In this document: piece after piece, positions 52,343-60,381 of the stretch | How the letters are laid out: the number at the start of each line of letters is the position of its first letter | How positions within the stretch are numbered: position 1 is the stretch's first letter | NCBI RefSeq assembly: GCF_001612945.1 | Contig: NZ_BDBK01000007.1 | Coordinates: forward strand, 62,001 to 126,000 | DNA: 64,000 bases | DNA from: Nocardia inohanensis NBRC 100128 | GTDB taxonomy: Bacteria; Actinomycetota; Actinomycetes; Mycobacteriales; Mycobacteriaceae | Direction of reading: 5' to 3' | Notes under the pieces: model-generated | Seen by the model: the letters and a program-made list of their open reading frames with translations, nothing else | Told to the model about the DNA's origin: nothing | Database searches by the model: none | Position numbers and translations under genes: made by a program

Positions 52343-52813
52343 TCACTTCGGCTCATCCGGCTTGACCGTATCGCCCTTCTTCAGGGTGCCGGTCGCCTCC
52401 AGATAGCCGGCGAGCTGGTCGGGGCAATAGGTTTCGATGGCCAGCGCGGTGGCGGTGAACACCTCGCTGTCGGCGATCACCGGCCGATTCCCGGGCCCCG
52501 ACGCGCCGTTGCTGATGGCCGCCCGATAGCGCGCCCTGATCAGCGGCGAGGTCGGGTCCTGGCAGACGAAACCGCCGTCCTCACCCATCGTGTCGGCGAT
52601 GACCTGCGGATCGGGTGCGCTGAAACCGGCATCGGCCAAACGGGTTTGCAGCACTTCGGCCCGCCGTAGCGCCACATCGGTCTCGCGATCCTTGCGGAAG
52701 ACGATGGCCCCGGCGACCGCCAGCGCGACCAGCAGCAGCGCCACCGAGATGTAGATGAGCTTGCGATACCGGTCCCCCGCGTTCAGCGCTTCGGGGAGTT
52801 CGACCTCCGTCAT
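52343..52813 (-). CDS. Membrane-anchored protein of unknown function (156 residues)
   Basis: One N-terminal helix (about 18-40, KLIYISVALLLVALAVAGAIVF) and a soluble domain of about 115 residues outside the membrane. Two Cys (in GGFVCQDP and IETYCPDQ) may form a disulfide. The segment APDPQVIADTMGEDGGFVC and the late YCPDQLAGYL look like the actinobacterial DUF732-like fold. Its ATG overlaps the antiporter stop (ATGA). Function unknown; likely an accessory or sensor of the antiporter. Confidence 0.75.
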   Translation of the reverse strand: MTEVELPEALNAGDRYRKLIYISVALLLVALAVAGAIVFRKDRETDVALRRAEVLQTRLADAGFSAPDPQVIADTMGEDGGFVCQDPTSPLIRARYRAAISNGASGPGNRPVIADSEVFTATALAIETYCPDQLAGYLEATGTLKKGDTVKPDEPK

Positions 52814-54231
52814 GACAGCGCCTCCTGCGGGGTGGCGGACTTCCAGCCGGGCTTGCGGAATCGGAGGAACAGGTAGGGAATCAGCAACCCGACAATGCCC
52901 ATGCCGAGCCCGATGATCAGCACATAGCTGAGCGCGTTACCGCTGCCGTACTGCGAGGGCGGCACGAAACCGATGAGGAAGGCCGCCACCGAGGAGGCGG
53001 TGCCGAGCCCGCACAGGGCGATCAGCGCGGGTGCGCGATAACCGCGTGGATGACCGGGATCGTTGCGGCGCAAGCGAATCGCCGCGATGAACATGAGCAC
53101 ATACATGATCAGATACACCTGCGTGGTTATCACCGACAGGATCCAGTAGGCGCTCGACACATCGGGGATGAACGCGTATAGCAGCGCCAGCAGCGTGGTC
53201 ACCACGCCCTGCGCCACCATCATGTTCTGCTGCACGCCGTGCTTGTTCACCCGGGTCAGGATCGGCGGCAGATAGCCCTCGTTGCGGCCGATGATGAGCA
53301 GCCCCTTGGACGGCCCGGTCAGCCAGGTCAGCATGCCGCCCAGCGCCGCCGCCACCAGCATGACGCCCAGGATCGGGGTCAGGAAGCCGATGCCGAAGTG
53401 CTGGAAGAACCCGTCGAAGGCCTGCATGACACCGGCGGTCAGGCTCAGGTTCTTGGACGGCACCACCCAGCTGATCACCACCGCGGGCACGATGAAGATG
53501 GTCAGCACCAGGATCACGGCCAGCAGCATGGCCTTCGGGTACTCCTTGCCCGGATTCTTCAGCGAGGAGACGTGCACTGCGTTCATCTCCATGCCCGCGT
53601 AGGACAGGAAGTTGTTGACGATCAGCACCAGGCTGGCGATACCGGTCCAGGCGGGCAGCAGGTGCGCGGAGTCCATCGGCGCGGCCGAGGGATTGCCCTG
53701 CGCCAGGAACACCAGGCCCAGCGCCACCAGCAGCGCACCGGGCACCAGCGTGCCGATGATCAAACCCATACTCGACAGTCCCGCAACGGTTTTGGTGCCC
53801 TGCGCGGAGACGAACACCGCCGCCCAGTAGATGGTGATGATGACGATGGCCACGTACACCCCGTTGGCGGCCAGCGCGGGGTTGATGATGTAGGCGAAAG
53901 TGCTTGCCACATAGGCCAGCAGGCTCGGGTAATAGAAGATGGTCATGGCGAACTGGCACCAGACCGCCAGGAAGCCCATCTGCTTCGAGATGCCCTCGCC
54001 CACCCACTTGTACACCCCGCCGCTCCAGCCGGAGGCCAGCTCGGCGGCGACGAACGCGGTCGGCAGCAGGAACAGCAGCGCCGGAATCAGGTAGAGGAAC
54101 ACGCAGGCCAGGCCGTACACGGCCATGGTCGGCGCGGCCCGCAGGCTGGCCACCGAACTGGTGGTCATCAGCGCCAGGGTGATCCAGGAAATGTATTTGG
54201 TGGCAGTGGCTTTCGTCGCGGTGGTGGTCAT
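52810..54231 (-). CDS. APC-family amino acid permease, GadC-like glutamate/GABA antiporter
   Basis: A 473-residue transporter with 12 helices. SVASLRAAPTMAVYGLACVFLYL and ELASGWSGGVYKWVGEGISKQMGF are the substrate-helix regions of GadC-type exchangers. It starts 238 bp away from a divergent glutamate decarboxylase, the classical arrangement for exchange of external glutamate with internal GABA. First gene of a likely operon with the anchored protein, dipeptidase and MmpL. Confidence 0.9.
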   Translation of the reverse strand: MTTTATKATATKYISWITLALMTTSSVASLRAAPTMAVYGLACVFLYLIPALLFLLPTAFVAAELASGWSGGVYKWVGEGISKQMGFLAVWCQFAMTIFYYPSLLAYVASTFAYIINPALAANGVYVAIVIITIYWAAVFVSAQGTKTVAGLSSMGLIIGTLVPGALLVALGLVFLAQGNPSAAPMDSAHLLPAWTGIASLVLIVNNFLSYAGMEMNAVHVSSLKNPGKEYPKAMLLAVILVLTIFIVPAVVISWVVPSKNLSLTAGVMQAFDGFFQHFGIGFLTPILGVMLVAAALGGMLTWLTGPSKGLLIIGRNEGYLPPILTRVNKHGVQQNMMVAQGVVTTLLALLYAFIPDVSSAYWILSVITTQVYLIMYVLMFIAAIRLRRNDPGHPRGYRAPALIALCGLGTASSVAAFLIGFVPPSQYGSGNALSYVLIIGLGMGIVGLLIPYLFLRFRKPGWKSATPQEALS

Positions 54232-54316
54232 AGCACCGCGGTCCCGGCCGAGAACCCGGGAACCCGGCCGGAAACAGTTCCCGCACCGACGTGTGGCGGC
54301 GTGGCGGACATCACCT

Positions 54317-54346
54317 GCTCTATGACATGCTGATAGCCCATAGAGC
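54317..54346. promoter_or_regulatory. Dyad GCTCTATG-N14-CATAGAGC between antiporter and gadB
   Basis: Perfect 8-bp arms (54317-54324, 54339-54346) in the AT-rich centre of the divergent region; a second inverted repeat CGAAAC-N17-GTTTCG follows at 54382-54410. Shared control of both directions is plausible. Confidence 0.5.
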
Positions 54347-54469
54347 TGAATAGTAATCGTTCAGCAACCATCCTTTGATTACGAAACGGTACCTTACCCA
54401 ACCAGTTTCGAGCCACGGGAAGCTGGTTACCGCCGCACAGCAAACCCTGCTTACGAGACTGGAGGCGCG

Positions 54470-55879
54470 ATGACCGCAGACCCCGGACCAGACGACCTGT
54501 TCGCCATGCCCGGCCTCGGTCGAACCGCCCCGAAAGCCGGCTTCCCGGGCCCGGAAATGGCGCCCCAGGTGGCCTACGAGGTGGTGCACGACGAGCTGAT
54601 GCTCGACGGGGTCGCCCGGATGAACCTGGCGACCTTCTGCACCACCTGGGTCGATGACCAGGCGCGGCGTCTGATGAACGAATCCCTGGACAAGAACATC
54701 GTCGACAAGGACGAATACCCGCAGACCGCCGAACTCGAGCAGCGCTGCGTGCGCATGATCGCCGACCTGTGGCACTCCCCCGACCCCGCCAAAGCCGTCG
54801 GCACCTCCACCACCGGCTCCAGCGAGGCCGCCATGCTGGCCGGGCTGGCCGCGAAGTGGCGCTGGCGCAAGCGCGGCGGCGTCGGCACCCCCAATTTCGT
54901 CTGCGGCCCGGTGCAGGTGTGCTGGGAGAAGTTCGCCCGCTACTTCGAGGTGGAGCTCCGCCAGATCCCGCTGCGCGAGGACCGGCTCACCCTGCACCCG
55001 GACGATATCGCCGCCCACTGCGACGAGAACACCATGCTGGTGGTGCCCACCTTCGGGCAGACCTTCACCGGCCTGTTCGAGGACGTGGCCGGCATCCACC
55101 AGGCGCTCGACGAGCTGGAGGAGCGGACCGAGCTCAATATCCCCATGCACGTGGACGCGGCCAGCGGCGGCTTCCTCGCCCCGTTCTGCGCACCGGATCT
55201 GGTGTGGGACTTCCGGTTACCGCGGGTGAAGTCGATCAACGCCTCGGGGCACAAGACCGGGCTGGCGCCGCTGGGCGTGGGCTGGGCGATCTGGCGCACG
55301 CCCGCGGACCTGCCCCGGGAACTCATCTTCGACGTCGACTACCTCGGCGGCTCGATGGCCACCTTCAACCTCAATTTCTCCCGGCCGGGCGGGCAGGCCA
55401 TCACCCAGTACTACGACTTCATCCGCCTGGGCCGCACCGGCTACACCCGCGTGCAGAGCCGCATCTACGAGGTGGCGCGGCATCTTGCCACCGGTCTGGA
55501 GCGGATGGGGCCGTTCGAGCTGATCCACGACGGCGATCCCCGGCAGGGCATCACCGCCGTGTGCTGGCGTCTTAAGCACGAGCAGGTCTACAACCTCTAC
55601 GACCTGTCGGATCGGCTGCGCAGCCGCGGCTGGCTGATCGCGGCCTACCCGCTGCCCGCCGGCCGCGAGGACGAGACCGTCATGCGCGCGGTGCTGCGGC
55701 ACGGCTTCACCCACGACATGGCCGACCTGCTGCTCGCCGACGTCCGGCGGTGCATCGCACAGCTGGTGGCGCACCCCCTCGTCACCTCGCTCACGCATGC
55801 GGAGGCGGGCGGGTTCCCGCACAACGCGCATGCGGCGGTGCCGTCCGAGCAGGCCGTGCCCGCCGACGCGCAGCCGTGA
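54470..55879 (+). CDS. gadB: Glutamate decarboxylase
   Basis: A 469-residue PLP enzyme (group II): decarboxylates glutamate to GABA, using one proton per turn. The PLP lysine is Lys262 in NASGHKTGLAPLG, preceded by HVDAASGGFLAPF (Asp229 contacts the pyridine nitrogen) and TTGSSEAAMLAG. Most homologues have SGHKYGL or SGHKFGL; here it is Thr. TGGAGG precedes the ATG. Pairs with the GadC-like antiporter as an acid-resistance module. The gene abuts the convergent oligopeptidase gene with no gap. Confidence 0.95.
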   Translation: MTADPGPDDLFAMPGLGRTAPKAGFPGPEMAPQVAYEVVHDELMLDGVARMNLATFCTTWVDDQARRLMNESLDKNIVDKDEYPQTAELEQRCVRMIADLWHSPDPAKAVGTSTTGSSEAAMLAGLAAKWRWRKRGGVGTPNFVCGPVQVCWEKFARYFEVELRQIPLREDRLTLHPDDIAAHCDENTMLVVPTFGQTFTGLFEDVAGIHQALDELEERTELNIPMHVDAASGGFLAPFCAPDLVWDFRLPRVKSINASGHKTGLAPLGVGWAIWRTPADLPRELIFDVDYLGGSMATFNLNFSRPGGQAITQYYDFIRLGRTGYTRVQSRIYEVARHLATGLERMGPFELIHDGDPRQGITAVCWRLKHEQVYNLYDLSDRLRSRGWLIAAYPLPAGREDETVMRAVLRHGFTHDMADLLLADVRRCIAQLVAHPLVTSLTHAEAGGFPHNAHAAVPSEQAVPADAQP

Positions 55880-58072
55880 TCAGACGCCGGCCAGACCGAC
55901 GGTGTCCAGCAGCCAGGCGAACTCGAACGAGATTTCCTTCCACTTCTCGTAGCGGCCGCTCACGCCGCCGTGCCCGGCGCTCATCTCGGTCTTCAAAAGC
56001 AGCTGCGAGTCACCGGTTTTGGTGGCGCGCAGTTTCGCCACCCACTTGGCCGGTTCCACGTACAGCACGCGGGTGTCGTTGAGCGAGGTGATGGCCAGGA
56101 TGGCCGGATAGTTCTTGGCCTCGACGTTCTCGTACGGCGAGTACGACTTCATGTACTCGTAGACTTCCTTGTCCTCCAGCGGATTACCCCACTCCTCCCA
56201 CTCGGTGACGGTGAGCGGCAGGGACGGATCCAGGATGGAGGTCAGCGGATCCACGAACGGCACATTGGCGATGACGCCCGCGAACAGCTCCGGCGCGAGA
56301 TTGGCCACCGCGCCCACCAGCAGACCGCCCGCGCTGCCGCCGTCGGCGACCATGCGGTCCGCCGCGGTGACGCCGGTCTCCACCAGATGCCTTGCGCAGG
56401 AGACGAAGTCGGTGAAGGTGTTCTTCTTGACCAGCATCTTGCCCTCGTCGTACCAGAGCCGGCCCATCTCGCCGCCGCCGCGCACGTGCGCGACCGCGAA
56501 GATCATGCCGCGATCCAGCAGCGACAGCCGCGCCACCGAGAAATACGGGTCGATGCTGGTCTCGTAGGAGCCGTAGCCGTAGAGCAGCAACGGTTTCGGA
56601 TCGCCGGGCGCGTAGCGCGGACCGGCGGTGGCGGCGCGGCCACCGTCCTTACGCCGCACGATGGAGATGGGAATCCGGGTGCCGTCCGCGGCGGTCGCCC
56701 AATCCCGGTGCTGCTCATAGTCGTTCGGGTCGTACCCGCCCAGCACCACGGTTTCCTTGCGCAGCAGCAGTTCCCCGGTGACCGGTACGTAGTCGAAGAT
56801 CTGCAAGGGGGTCAGGAACGAGGTCAGGCCCATGCGCAGGGTCGGCTGCACCCATTCCGGATTCGACATCAGGCCCGCGTCGAACAGCTCCAGATCGAAT
56901 TCGATCTCGCGCAGCTCGCCGTAGCCGGTATCGGTCAGCGGCCACACCGCCACCCGGGGCAGGGCATCGCGGCGGTAGCTGAGCACCAGCTTGTCGGAGA
57001 AGGCATCGATATCCAGGATGCGGGTGTCGGTGCGGTGCGGCACCAGCAGCGTCTGGTTCGCCGGATCGGCCAGCGGGGCCTCGGCGAGCACGAAGTTGAC
57101 GGCCTTGACGCCGTCCACCACATCATTGTGCAGGATGAGCAGCTTGTCCTCGCCCGCGATCACCGCGTGCTCGACGCCGTACTCCACGCCCTCGCGGCGC
57201 GGCAGCACCACCCGGAATTCGCCTGCCGGATCGTCGGATTCGAGCAGCCAGATCTCGCTGGTCAGCTTGCCGGAGGTCTCGATCAGCAGGAACTTCTCGG
57301 AACGGGTGGCGGTGATGCCGACATTGAAGCGCTCGTCGGGCTCGTGGAAGATCTTGACGTCCTCGGACGCCGGCGTGCCCATGCGGTGCCGCCACACGGT
57401 GTCGGAGCGCCAGGCGTCGTTGAAGGTCTGATAGAAGACGTAGTCGCCATCCAGCGACCAGGTCGCGCCCGGGGCCACCCCCGGAATCTCGTCGGGCAGC
57501 AGCTCGCCGGTCTCCAGGTTCTTGAACCGCAGCAGGTACCGCTCGTCGCCGACGGTATCGACCGAGTAGGCCAGCACGTCGCCGGCGTGGGTCAGCGAGA
57601 ACGCCCCGACCCCGATGAAATCATGCCCCTCGGCCAGCACGTTCAGATCCAGCAGCACCTGCTCGCCGGGCACCTCGGCATCGGCGTCCAGCACCGGCGG
57701 GGTCCAGTCGTCCGGATTCGCGATCGGCGCCCGGCAGGACACCCCGTACTGCTTGCCTTCGAAGCTGCGCGAGTAATACCAGTACTCGCCCATCCGGGTC
57801 GGCACCGTCAGATCGGTCTCCTGAGTGCGCGCCTTGATCTCGTCGAAGATCTTCTCCCGCAGCGACTTCAAATGCCCGGTCTGCGCCTCGGTATGGGCGT
57901 TCTCCGCCTCCAGATACGCGATGACCTCGGGATTCTCCTTCGCCCGCAGCCATTCGTACTCGTCGACGAAGACATCGCCGTGGTGGACGCGCTCGAACGG
58001 CACCCGCTCGGCGATGGGCGGCGCGTCCGTCGCGCCGAGGTCGGAGGTCGCGCTACCGCTGTCAAGAGCCAT
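55880..58072 (-). CDS. ptrB: Oligopeptidase B (S9A serine peptidase)
   Basis: A 730-residue prolyl-oligopeptidase-fold enzyme: propeller domain, then the catalytic domain with Ser in DGGSAGGLLVGAVANLAPE, GYGSYETSIDP and ARHLVETG. It cleaves short peptides after Lys or Arg. In M. tuberculosis the locus is split in two (ptrBa/ptrBb); here it is intact. Leaderless start: TAACGT is 6 nt before the ATG. Confidence 0.95.
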   Translation of the reverse strand: MALDSGSATSDLGATDAPPIAERVPFERVHHGDVFVDEYEWLRAKENPEVIAYLEAENAHTEAQTGHLKSLREKIFDEIKARTQETDLTVPTRMGEYWYYSRSFEGKQYGVSCRAPIANPDDWTPPVLDADAEVPGEQVLLDLNVLAEGHDFIGVGAFSLTHAGDVLAYSVDTVGDERYLLRFKNLETGELLPDEIPGVAPGATWSLDGDYVFYQTFNDAWRSDTVWRHRMGTPASEDVKIFHEPDERFNVGITATRSEKFLLIETSGKLTSEIWLLESDDPAGEFRVVLPRREGVEYGVEHAVIAGEDKLLILHNDVVDGVKAVNFVLAEAPLADPANQTLLVPHRTDTRILDIDAFSDKLVLSYRRDALPRVAVWPLTDTGYGELREIEFDLELFDAGLMSNPEWVQPTLRMGLTSFLTPLQIFDYVPVTGELLLRKETVVLGGYDPNDYEQHRDWATAADGTRIPISIVRRKDGGRAATAGPRYAPGDPKPLLLYGYGSYETSIDPYFSVARLSLLDRGMIFAVAHVRGGGEMGRLWYDEGKMLVKKNTFTDFVSCARHLVETGVTAADRMVADGGSAGGLLVGAVANLAPELFAGVIANVPFVDPLTSILDPSLPLTVTEWEEWGNPLEDKEVYEYMKSYSPYENVEAKNYPAILAITSLNDTRVLYVEPAKWVAKLRATKTGDSQLLLKTEMSAGHGGVSGRYEKWKEISFEFAWLLDTVGLAGV

Positions 58073-58078
58073 GCGTCC

Positions 58079-58084
58079 ACGTTA
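58079..58084 (-). promoter_or_regulatory. -10 box TAACGT, leaderless start of ptrB
   Basis: On the minus strand TAACGT, 6 nt, then ATG 58072. Confidence 0.55.
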
Positions 58085-58195
58085 GTGGTGCGCCCCGCGA
58101 CCACTGCTCAACGGCCCAGCCGGACGCGCGGTTCATCTCGATCTATCGCCGATAACACCTCGGACTTCACCTGCGCCGACGTACGGCCGAGCGAA

Positions 58196-58414
58196 CTAGC
58201 GCGCTCGCCGCTCGCGCCCTACCGGCGCGACATGCTGCTGACGGTGCTCGTAGAGATAGAAGACCGCCGCCTTGCGCCGCGCGCACTGGTCGGTCGGGCA
58301 ACTTCGGTGAATCCGCAGGATGCTGTGAGCGAGCTCCGAGGTGAATCGCTCGGGAACCATCTCACAGCTATCGGAGATGGGGGCTGCTCGCTGTGGGGTC
58401 CATGGCGTGCGCAC
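58196..58414 (-). CDS. Small Cys/His-containing protein of unknown function (72 residues)
   Basis: The GTG at 58414 has an almost perfect ribosome site, AAAGGAGG, 5 nt upstream, the best in this part of the window. The product has RFTSELAHSILRIHRSCPTDQCARRKAAVFYLYEH, quoted in part: HSILRIHRSCPTDQCARRK holds a His-x-x-Cys-x4-Cys pattern that could bind a metal, plus a basic tail. No family recognised. It lies between oligopeptidase B and a DUF397 gene transcribed away from it. Confidence 0.65.
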   Translation of the reverse strand: MRTPWTPQRAAPISDSCEMVPERFTSELAHSILRIHRSCPTDQCARRKAAVFYLYEHRQQHVAPVGRERRAR

Positions 58415-58531
58415 CGTACCTCCTTTCGCTGACACAAGATGGAATATCCGATCCGGACCCCGCACAAACCCTGGCATCATGATTGCGATCCACATCACCG
58501 TCCAGTACTGGCAAGCGCACAGGAGTCCGGA

Positions 58532-58747
58532 GTGGAAGCGAAGAACCGCGAAATCGAAACCGACGCCGTCTGGCGGCGCGGCGACGACAGTGCCGAGGGC
58601 GTCGAAATCGCCTTCCTGGCCAGCGGAAATATCGGATTACGGGATTCCCGCAATCCGGATGGGCCGGTCCTGATCTTCACCCCCGGCGAGTGGAAGGCCT
58701 TCGTCGCCGGGGCCAAGGACGGCGAATTCAACCGTCCGGGAAGCTGA
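58532..58747 (+). CDS. DUF397 domain protein
   Basis: A 71-residue protein with the DUF397 pattern: W-R (VWRRGDDSAEG), VEIAFLASGNIGLRDSRNPDGP and LIFTPGEWKAFVAGAKDGEF. Such proteins usually sit next to an XRE-type (Scr1-like) regulator and may act as its small partner; no such gene is present here. AGGAG is 6 nt before the GTG. Confidence 0.85.
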   Translation: MEAKNREIETDAVWRRGDDSAEGVEIAFLASGNIGLRDSRNPDGPVLIFTPGEWKAFVAGAKDGEFNRPGS

Positions 58748-58755
58748 TTCGATTC

Positions 58756-58781
58756 GCGATCGGGGTTCAGGCCCCGATCGC
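58756..58781. terminator. Bidirectional terminator between DUF397 and the esterase gene
   Basis: GCGATCGGGG (58756-58765) pairs perfectly with CCCCGATCGC (58772-58781), loop TTCAGG. The right arm lies inside the last codons of the esterase gene. Confidence 0.75.
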
Positions 58782-59726
58782 ACCCCCGATGGTCGGCCAG
58801 GACGTGTGCAGCGTGTCCTGCCAGTAGGACCAGGAGTGCGTACCCACCACGCTGCGATCGATGCGAGCCGGAATGCCGAGGCTGCTCAAGCGCGCCTCGA
58901 ACGCAGCGACGCAGGCGTTCACGCCCATCTCGATCGGGCCGCCGAAGAAGATGTTCTCCGGCAGCTGCGGTTTGATCTCCAGTTCGTGCGGGCCGGGCAG
59001 GCCGCTGCCGGTGGAGAGGAAGATGGTCTTGCCGCGCAGCGCCTCGGTCAGCACCGCCGGATTGTGCGCGCTCCACGCCGGGTCGGCGGGGCCGCCCCAC
59101 ATATTGAGCGGATTGCCACCGCGATTGGCGACCGAGAAGAAGATGGCCGGCTGCGCGATGGAGGTGTCCGGGCAGGCGCTGTAGCCCGCGACCGCGCGAT
59201 ACAGGGCCGGATGGCGCACCGCCAGGGTGAAGGCCGCGCTGCCGCCCATACTCAGCCCGCCGATGGCGTTCACGCCGTTACCGCTGAAGTAGCCGTCGAT
59301 GATGGGCGGAAGTTCTTCTGTCAGAAAGGTTTCCCACTTGTAGCGGCCGAAGCGCGGATCGTCGGCCACCCAGTCGGTGTAGTAGCTGGCCTGGCCGCCG
59401 ATGGGGAGCACCACGTTCACATCGCGGCCCTGGAAGAAGGACTCGGCGTCGGTGGCATTGGTCCAGGTGCTCTGCGTCGCGCCGGGGTCCAGACCGTCCA
59501 GCAGGTAGTAGCTGGGGCGGGCGCCGCCGCCGGCCGGGTGCAGTACCTGGACCTGGATGGTGCGGCCCATGGCGGTCGAATCGATGAAGAGCGCCGAGCG
59601 GGTGGCGCTGAGGTCGTCGACGCGGACCACCTGTGCCGCCCGCGCGGTTTGCGGAGCTACCACCGCCGGACTCAGCAAACCTGCGGCAACCGCGAAAATC
59701 GCTGCGGCAATAACTCTTCTGCGCAT
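58767..59726 (-). CDS. Ag85-like secreted esterase/mycolyltransferase
   Basis: A 319-residue alpha/beta hydrolase with a signal peptide (about 1-30, ending ARA). The nucleophile is Ser159 in IGGLSMGGSAAFTLA; the N-terminal MGRTIQVQVLHPAGG, YYLLDGLDP and the C-terminal GTHSWSYWQ (His) fit the antigen 85 family, which moves mycolic acids onto trehalose or arabinogalactan. It could act as an esterase on another envelope lipid. GGAGG is 7 nt before ATG 59726. Confidence 0.92.
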   Translation of the reverse strand: MRRRVIAAAIFAVAAGLLSPAVVAPQTARAAQVVRVDDLSATRSALFIDSTAMGRTIQVQVLHPAGGGARPSYYLLDGLDPGATQSTWTNATDAESFFQGRDVNVVLPIGGQASYYTDWVADDPRFGRYKWETFLTEELPPIIDGYFSGNGVNAIGGLSMGGSAAFTLAVRHPALYRAVAGYSACPDTSIAQPAIFFSVANRGGNPLNMWGGPADPAWSAHNPAVLTEALRGKTIFLSTGSGLPGPHELEIKPQLPENIFFGGPIEMGVNACVAAFEARLSSLGIPARIDRSVVGTHSWSYWQDTLHTSWPTIGGAIGA

Positions 59727-59855
59727 GTCCCCACCTCCATCAGCCCACCACAACCGGGTTCAAAAGTAGCTCGAGAGACGCCCGCTACGAGGAAGATTTC
59801 GATTTTGGCGTGTCGCTGGCAAACCAAGCGGTTCGGATATGTTAATCCGTTTCGG

Positions 59856-60293
59856 CTATGACCGGCCGGAGGTTCTGGTGAGCGCGCCCTTGATCGATCC
59901 GGCCAGGTAATCGAGATCCTCGCGACGCGGACTGGTCGGTCGGCCACGAAGGCCGAAGCCGTCGCCGGGCGTGCGGGGAATCACGTGCAGATGCACGTGG
60001 AAAACCTCCTGCCCGGCCGTCACGCCGTCGGCCAGGAAGAAGTTCACGCCGTCGCAGTTCACCTCGGACTCGCGCAGCGCGGCGGCCAGCTGCTGGCCGA
60101 CCTGGAACAGTTTGCCGCCGACCGCGGGATCCAGCTCGGCCAGGCTGCGCGCCTGCACCTTCGGAATCACCAGCAGATGGCCGGGCGTGAAGGGCCGAAT
60201 GTCCATGAACGCCACCACATCCGCGTCCTCGTACACCTTGCTGGAGGGCGCGCGGCCGGCAACGATATCGGCGAAAATCGTGTACGGATCCAT
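59856..60293 (-). CDS. HIT-family nucleotide hydrolase
   Basis: A 145-residue HIT protein with the motif HVHLHV (His99, His101, His103) and the substrate helix DIRPFTPGHLLVIPK. Family members hydrolyse nucleoside phosphoramidates or dinucleotides. Leaderless start likely: TAGGCT 6 nt before the ATG. Confidence 0.95.
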   Translation of the reverse strand: MDPYTIFADIVAGRAPSSKVYEDADVVAFMDIRPFTPGHLLVIPKVQARSLAELDPAVGGKLFQVGQQLAAALRESEVNCDGVNFFLADGVTAGQEVFHVHLHVIPRTPGDGFGLRGRPTSPRREDLDYLAGSIKGALTRTSGRS

Positions 60294-60299
60294 GACCGC

Positions 60300-60305
60300 A
60301 GCCTA
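60300..60305 (-). promoter_or_regulatory. -10 box TAGGCT, leaderless start of the HIT gene
   Basis: On the minus strand TAGGCT, 6 nt, then ATG 60293. It lies just after the purB terminator. Confidence 0.55.
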
Positions 60306-60326
60306 AATGGCCGCCCGCGAACGCAA

Positions 60327-60359
60327 TTCGCCCCGGCTCGACAGACGAGCCGGGGCGAA
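60327..60359 (-). terminator. Terminator of purB
   Basis: A perfect 14-bp stem, TTCGCCCCGGCTCG (60327-60340) and 60346-60359, loop of 5 nt, 22 nt after the purB stop. Confidence 0.8.
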
Positions 60360-60381
60360 GAATACGAGAGGCGCGGTCTCG

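Noticed and set aside
48625..52365. A 1246-codon open frame on the plus strand opposite MmpL and the M20 dipeptidase
   Set aside because: It is antisense to two well-supported genes, very rich in Arg, Gly, His and Asp, and has no recognisable domain. Long antisense frames are expected in GC-rich genomes.
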